Of a stretch of 64,000 bases of DNA, positions 58,441-64,000 are shown piece by piece. Under the pieces are notes generated by a model. It was not told where the DNA came from. It saw only the letters and a program-made list of their open reading frames with translations, and ran no database searches. The position numbers were made by a program, and so were the translations under genes. Numbering within the stretch: the stretch's first letter is position 1; each line of letters begins with the position of its first letter. Origin of the DNA: Anastatus disparis (taxonomy: Eukaryota; Arthropoda; Insecta; Hymenoptera; Eupelmidae); assembly GCA_017163975.1 (NCBI GenBank), contig JAFFSR010000243.1, positions 1,488,001 through 1,552,000 of the forward strand. The letters are read 5' to 3'.

Positions 58441-58570
58441 ACCCTAGCCCAGCTGGTTAAGGCAAGACCGGGAGGATTTCAGCCGATTAAGGCAAGAATT
58501 CTGGCCCAGCTGGTTAAAGCAAGACTGGAAGTCTCTTGGTCCAGTTGATAATAGCATAACCAATTTTTCT
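58440..58570. repeat. Short repeat CCAGCTGGTTAAGGCAAGAC
   Basis: Four variants of a ~35 bp phrase (CCCAGCTGGTTAAGGCAAGA, CAGCCGATTAAGGCAAG, CCAGCTGGTTAAAGCAAGAC, CCAGTTGATAATAGCA) stand in a row. Confidence 0.7.
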
Positions 58571-58579
58571 TTTATCTAA

Positions 58580-59690
58580 TTAAATGTTGAACAATACCGC
58601 CATTATTATTAATGCATAGTTCGACTCTTCTTTAAAAGTTTCTGACAGTAGATAAGAGCACATGCTTTGGTATATTTTAGCAAACATTACTAATTCGTTG
58701 AATCGTATTTCCTCTAGTGGTCGGAGCTTCTTCATACACAGTATTTAAAAAAAATCCCCATAGATAGAAATTAGAACTCGTGAGATCTGGAGATCGGGCT
58801 GGCTATTTAAAATGATAGTCACCACGACCCATACCTATCCACTTATTGTGGTATGTTTGGTTTACAAAATCCTGAACTATGTTACTTCTGTGAGCAGGTG
58901 CCCCATCATGATTAAGCCACATACGACCTCTTGTTTCAAGATTAACATTCTCCAATAGATTTGGTAATTCATTAGTCAGAAAATCAAGATAATTATTACC
59001 ATTAACGGCCCCATAAAAAAAATAGGATCTTATTAGGTAACCATTAACGATACCTCACCAAACCGTGAGACTCCACCTATTTTGGTGATCGATTGACATT
59101 CGCCAATGAAGATTGTGAATAGAATAATAGTGACAATTGTGTCGGTTAAGTTCACCTGTGTTATGAAACGTTGCTTCGTCCGAAAACATGACGTAATGAA
59201 AAAATTGTGGATCGTTTTGCAATCTTTCCCGTGCCCATTCACAAAATCGTAGCCTTCTCTGAAAATCATGTTCCATTAATTCTTGATGAAAAGTTATGTG
59301 GTACGGATGAAACCGATCCAATTATAAATTTGTCTTACAGTTTCTCTTGGAATTCCAGATTGTACAGCTATCTTTCTAATTGAAATGTGGGGGTTTAATT
59401 CAACCAAAGCAAGTACTACCAGGACTCGAGGGTATTCTTCTCGATCGTCATAGTTCTTCTACGTTGTCTTGCGGCATACTTAGTGATGCCTCCCATTCAC
59501 GCTGTTCAATTCTAGGAATTATTTTACGGTCTGTATGATGATTTCCATTGGGGAATCGCTCCTGATATATTCGTGCAGCTGTACGATAATTTATTTTGCA
59601 TTCTCCCGAAATTAATAGGATATCTACAATTTCGCTTCTTGTATAATCAGGCTTTTGATTTGTAAACCGATATACAAAGAGTCAATAAAA
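58580..59690 (-). pseudogene. Tc1/mariner-like transposase relic
   Basis: Minus strand, in order: an N-terminal helix-turn-helix region (RSEIVDILLISGECKINYRT, then RIYQERFPNGNHHTD), a middle with PYHITFHQELMEHDFQRRLR, MFSDEATFHN (first Asp), the HDGAPAHRSN block (second Asp) and ARSPDLTSSNFYLWGFF, where Asn stands near the usual third acid. Stops occur after the LTVW and YHFK phrases, and frameshifts near 59335, 59455 and 58750. This fits the DDE_3/IS630-Tc1-mariner group, in a form common in insects. Terminal repeats were not found. Confidence 0.85.
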
Positions 59691-60355
59691 TAAACGAAAG
59701 AAGAATATTGTGAGAAATTTTCTGGAATAAAAATAATTGACGTTCTCGTATTGCGATGTTATATCGCGTCTGCCAGCAAAAACAATTATAGTAAAACATT
59801 CACCACAAAAAATGTTTAATTCCTATGAAGTTGTCAAAAATATAATTTCCAGGAAACTGCGGGGAAAAAAATGATAATCGAATAATGTATAAAAACAATT
59901 ATTTTCGCCGCATATATGCAGAACCTAATTTTTTTCTTATTCAAATTTAAAACTTTTTTTTTGCGGTGAATTTTGTGGACTAATTTTTTTCGAAGCTCCT
60001 TATTGTACATATATTGGAATATTTTTCAGACATTTTTAATTTTGTTCCTGGAGACAAAATAAAGAGAAAGTAAAAAAAAATTGAAAAAATAGCGAAAAAT
60101 TAAAACACGGTCAGTGTACGCAATTTTTAGTCTAATGAACTGAAATATTGAGGAAATTAGTTTTTCAATTTAGACAAACAAGTGTGCAAAGTTTGTCGTT
60201 GAAATATCGTAGAATTACCAAATATTAGTTTATACAAATTTTAACGAAAATAACTTTACAGTCAATCAACATTTTTTATTTAAGTTTAGATTAACTTTAG
60301 TTTATTATCTTTCATTTACGAGACCAAAATTAGGCACTCCCGATTGAAAATTTGA
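59691..60355. other. AT-rich DNA
   Basis: No recognised gene. A CATTCACCACAAAAAATG / GGTGAATTTTGTGG pair (59800, 59965) is a weak inverted repeat. Confidence 0.5.
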
Positions 60356-60359
60356 TTTG

Positions 60360-61095
60360 TGCTTGAATTGCCTTTAAGGTCATGGTCTAGGTCATATACA
60401 GACGTAGAAGATACTTCTCTTTTTCAGGGTCAAAACTAGGCTTTCCTATTAGAAAAAATCAACTTGACCCATACTGACCATGATAGTCATGGTAATGGTC
60501 TTGGGTTATACTTGGACGTTAAATTTTCCACTATTTCCATTACCGGTGTCAAAATTACAGGTTTTCATTTTAATAAATTGATTTGACCAATGCTGACCAT
60601 CATAATCATGGTCAGGATCATGGTTAAGGACATACTTGGACGTAAAATTTTCCGCTCTTTTTATTTCTGGAGTCAAAGTTAGGGGTTCCCATTTGAAAAA
60701 ATTAACTTGACATATGCTGACCATAATGATCATGGTCATGGTTAAGGACATACTTGGACGTAAAATTTTTCGCTCTTACTATTTCCGGGCTCGAAATTAC
60801 AGGTTTTCATTTAAAAAAATCGATTTGACCAATGCTGACCATCATGATCATGGTCATGGTTAAGGACATACTTGAACGTAAAATTTTCCGCTTTTTTCAT
60901 TTCCGGAGTCAAAGTTAGGGGTTCCTATTTGAAAAAATTAACTTGACCCATGCTGACCATGATGATCATGGTCATGGTCAAGGTCATGGTCATGATTAAG
61001 GGCATACTTAGACGTAAAATTTTTCGCTCTCACCATTTCCGGGGTCAAAATTAGGGGTTCTCATTTGAAAAAATCGATTTTACCAATGTTGACCC
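60360..61095 (+). repeat. ~120 bp satellite with GACCATGATCATGGTC
   Basis: About six units. Each has ATGCTGACCATCATGATCAT, GGTCATGGTTAAGGACATAC, TTGGACGTAAAATTTTCCGC, then TATTTCCGGAGTCAAA-like and CATTTGAAAAAATTAACTTG blocks. Copy number of the inner GGTCAT phrase varies. Confidence 0.92.
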
Positions 61096-61189
61096 CTTCT
61101 TAACCTTACAACTTTTGTCTAAAAAGTTTTTCTCAGAAATGCTTTCTATTTTAAATATTTGGATGGAGCATCTAAAAAGGGTCACCTTG

Positions 61190-61875
61190 TGTATACTATC
61201 CCCTTACAGCATTTTAAAATCTTTCATGAAATATGCCAGAAATATTTTGTAGTAGGTCTGAAACTCTAGTTCCCTCATTAAAATCTTCCAAAAATCTTCC
61301 AGGAACATTTCATGAAAGATGAGAGATTACCTGAACCATACATTGGAATATTCTTGAAATCTTTCTAGAATGTTCCATGGAATATCTCGAAGTAAGAAGA
61401 ATCAAGGACATACGAATCTTAGAGGAATATTTTATGGAAGATTTCTGAAATGTTCCAAATATTCCATGCTGACATTCTACGAATCTTTCATGAATATTCC
61501 ATGGAATATTTTACGATGGATTTCTAAAATCTTCCATGCATATTCCATAAAAGGTTCGTGAAATGTTTCAAATCTTCCGTTTTAATATCCCGAAAATCTT
61601 CTATGAATGTTTTAACGAAATACTTTATGAAATATTCCTGCAAGATCTCTGAAATGTCTTAATGAAAGATCTGAGATGACCCTAATCTTCTAATGAAATG
61701 TTCTTGGAATCTTCCAACAATATTTCATGAAATATTCCGATCTAAGAAGAATCAAGGACATACAAATATTACAAGAATATTCCGTGGAAGATTCCTAAAA
61801 TATTTCGAATCTTCCGTGCAAAGATTCCACGAAGTTTCCATAAATATTCCATGCTGTGTGAGAGGTGATCAAAAT
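61190..61875. repeat. GAAATATTCC-type satellite, block 4
   Basis: ATTCCATGGAATATTTTA and AATCTTCCATGCATATTCC variants. A longer unit with AAGAAGAATCAAGGACATAC occurs at 61397 and 61745, an offset of ~348 bp. A false frame opens twice at the same phase. Confidence 0.85.
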
Positions 61876-62276
61876 ATGCTAATTAAGTGGTGTAAAAATT
61901 TATTATGTGTTACATGCTCAAAATTTTAAAAAAATGTGTAGTTATATTCAATTCAGCATAACTTCTGAACCACAAAAACTTTTCTAACTCAATAAGCTTT
62001 AAAGTAAAGTGTTTTACTTGTACTTTTTTTATCTTCCATGCACTTTTTTGTTTAGTTTTAGTTTTTTGGTTATTAAAGTTCTTATAAACACTTCTTGTTA
62101 TTATATTTAAAAAAAAAAAATAACCTAATCTTTGTCTCTGGGCTTATTAAAGTAAAAGAAACGACATGAATTCATTCTTTTTATCAAAGAATCATAACCT
62201 GCAGTATCAGCCAAATCTGTTTTCTAGAGGTGAGGAGACCTCTACTTATTAGTTGTGCAAGTTTCATATTACTACT
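61876..62276. other. AT-rich DNA
   Basis: No recognised feature. Confidence 0.6.
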
Positions 62277-62665
62277 TTAAGAGGAGGTCACGTATCTCTG
62301 TCCTTTTCTAATCAAAGAATTTAGTTTTTTACAGAAACTAATAACTTTAGCAAAAAATGAAGAGAAAGCCGCATCTCGTAATAAAAAAAGCAATATTTTC
62401 TCTGATAAGAAAGAATTAATTTTATTGCTTCGTTTTCAAGAAAACCTTGAAAAACTTAAATCATAGAGGTTAGGGTGGACAATTTGGTTTTTCAAGGTTT
62501 TCTTGAGAACGAAGCAATAAAATTAATTTTTTCTTATCAAAGAAAATATTGCTTTTTTTGATACAAGATGCGGCTTTCTCTTCATTTTTTGATAAAGTTA
62601 TTAGTTTTTGTGAAAAAATCATTTCTTTGATTAGAAAAGGACAGAGATACGTGACCTCCTCTTAA
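62277..62665. mobile_element. TTAA-type foldback element
   Basis: TTAAGAGGAGGTCACGTATC at the left and GATACGTGACCTCCTCTTAA at the right, with arms of ~170 bp (CTGTCCTTTTCTAATCAAAG, AAAGCCGCATCTCGTA, GAAAACCTTGAAAAAC). It is closest to 16798-17185 and the best preserved of the family. TTAA stands at both edges. Confidence 0.9.
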
Positions 62666-62684
62666 GTGTATATTAACAAATGTC

Positions 62685-62890
62685 ATCGATGTAAATATTT
62701 ACATTCTTTAAATACTATGTATCTATACGTAAATAGCTATTGAACTATTTTTCGACATTCATTTTAATATTTGAGCTCAATAGCTTCATAACATGAGGCA
62801 GATATTCTTCAATTTTATTATATTTTTACTATCATACCTCCGTTCTAAACACTTTTGAGCATTTTTATTTATAAATAAAATGAAATTGTT
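62685..62890 (-). repeat. Inverted partner of 56836-57040
   Basis: The complement of that repeat. It begins just after the foldback and ends in ATTTATAAATAAAATG. Confidence 0.75.
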
Positions 62891-63020
62891 TGCTTTTGAA
62901 TTTTTTTGCTTTCCCATAGAGAAAGCATTGTATCGATACAAAAATTTTTTTTCCATTTTTTCATTAATTTGTACATATTTGAACTCCGGGAGTCGAAAAA
63001 AGTGGTTTCTAGATAATGTC

Positions 63021-63259
<239 letters not shown>

Positions 63260-63269
63260 CTGTTTGATG

Positions 63270-64000
63270 TCAGTTAGTAAATTGTTTCTGGAAAACTGCC
63301 AGATGGATTTTCTTCTAATCTTACATGAAATTTATTTTTCTGACTAACTTGCTGGGAAGCTATTGATAATTGGTTCTTCTAGCGTAGTTTTAATTTTAGA
63401 GTCGTTTAAAAAAAAAAATTGGATTTTTCATTTTTTTTTTTTTTTTTACTACTCGATGAATTTGCTTCAAAATTTGCATGGAAATTATTTGCGATTGCTC
63501 AAATAAAATAAATTTGAAAAAACTGATTTTCTTAGCTTAGTTTTAATTTTAGAGTATTTTGAAATTTTTGAAAAAAATGTTTCTATTTATTAAGCCAATA
63601 AAATCTTAAAAACTACTCCATGGATTCACTTCAAATTTTCCATATAATTCAATTTTTCGATCAACTGGTGCGGAAGCTATTGAGAATTGGTTTTCTTAGC
63701 GTAGTTTTTTTTAGTCATTTTAAGAATTTTAAAAAAATTTCGATCTTTCATTTTTTTTGTATTTTACGTAAACTACTCGAAGAATTTGTTTGAAAATTTG
63801 TATGTTACTCATTTTCGACTGCCAAAAGTAGAAAAACTTTTGAAAACTGATTTTCTTAGCGCACTTTTAATTTTAGAGCATTTTTAAAATTTTTTTAAAA
63901 ATTTGTATTTTTCATTTTTTTTTATATTTTACGAAAGCTATTCGATAGATTGGCTCCAAAATTTCTATGCAAGATATTTGCTACTGTCTGAAAAAAACAA
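63270..64000 (+). repeat. ~160 bp satellite, 4+ copies, running off the window
   Basis: GATTTTCTTAGCGTAGTTTT and TTTTAGAG occur near 63370, 63527, 63690 and 63851. Each is followed by an A/T tract, ACTACTCGATGAATTTGCTT and CAAAATTTGCATG-like blocks. Units are well aligned but diverged. Confidence 0.85.

Overview
This window looks like a piece of an AT-rich invertebrate genome, most likely an insect. It consists almost entirely of mobile elements, their relics and satellite or low-complexity DNA. I find no intact host gene, no tRNA or rRNA gene, no CRISPR array and no prokaryotic operon. The insect assignment rests on a copia-type LTR element with a copia-like primer site, a gypsy/errantivirus-like element with an env-like reading frame, a transposase type common in insects, and a relic of a multicopy protein that I know from arthropod genomes.

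Layout. 1-2540: end of a TTAA-flanked foldback element, a Helitron helicase relic, and a 1.8 kb array of ~20 bp units containing GGGCCC. 2540-4171: AT-rich DNA with a 453 bp tandem duplication and a tRNA-derived SINE. 4172-9086: a copia element with near-identical LTRs, a 5 bp target duplication and many stop codons. 9087-13130: AT-rich DNA, GT microsatellites, a LINE reverse transcriptase 3' fragment and an unidentified coding relic. 13130-18770: foldback elements, a long inverted repeat and C-rich repeats. 18800-32030: one satellite built on GTCGCTAAAAA, split by a ~10.1 kb insertion (19397-29506). That insertion has ~951 bp terminal inverted repeats and carries a broken DDE/SWIM transposase. 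It lies exactly between AAA and TTT with no target duplication, the signature reported for Spy transposons. 32274-36476: a minus-strand Helitron (Rep, Pif1-like helicase, and an extra acidic reading frame) and a plus-strand Helitron-type 3' end. 37327-38683: a 1.36 kb foldback. 40040-45990: a decayed gypsy/errantivirus-like element hit by two TTAA foldbacks, one of which carries a nested TAA-flanked MITE. 46290-47560: the arthropod multicopy pseudogene. 47580-50290: tandem repeats and TATG-rich satellites. 51180-58310 and 61190-61870: a satellite dominated by GAAAGATTTC-type motifs, interrupted by a TAA-flanked MITE and other DNA. 58580-59690: a minus-strand Tc1/mariner-like transposase relic. 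60360-61095: a satellite built on GACCATGATCATGGTC. 62277-64000: another TTAA foldback, a GT microsatellite and a ~160 bp satellite.

The genes do not form a pathway. The informative part is the nesting. In several places the empty target site can be read in the same window (a sister repeat copy, the opposite inverted arm, or an interrupted coding frame), which gives element ends, target duplications and relative order without outside data. All coordinates of degenerate repeats are by eye and approximate; percentages were not computed.
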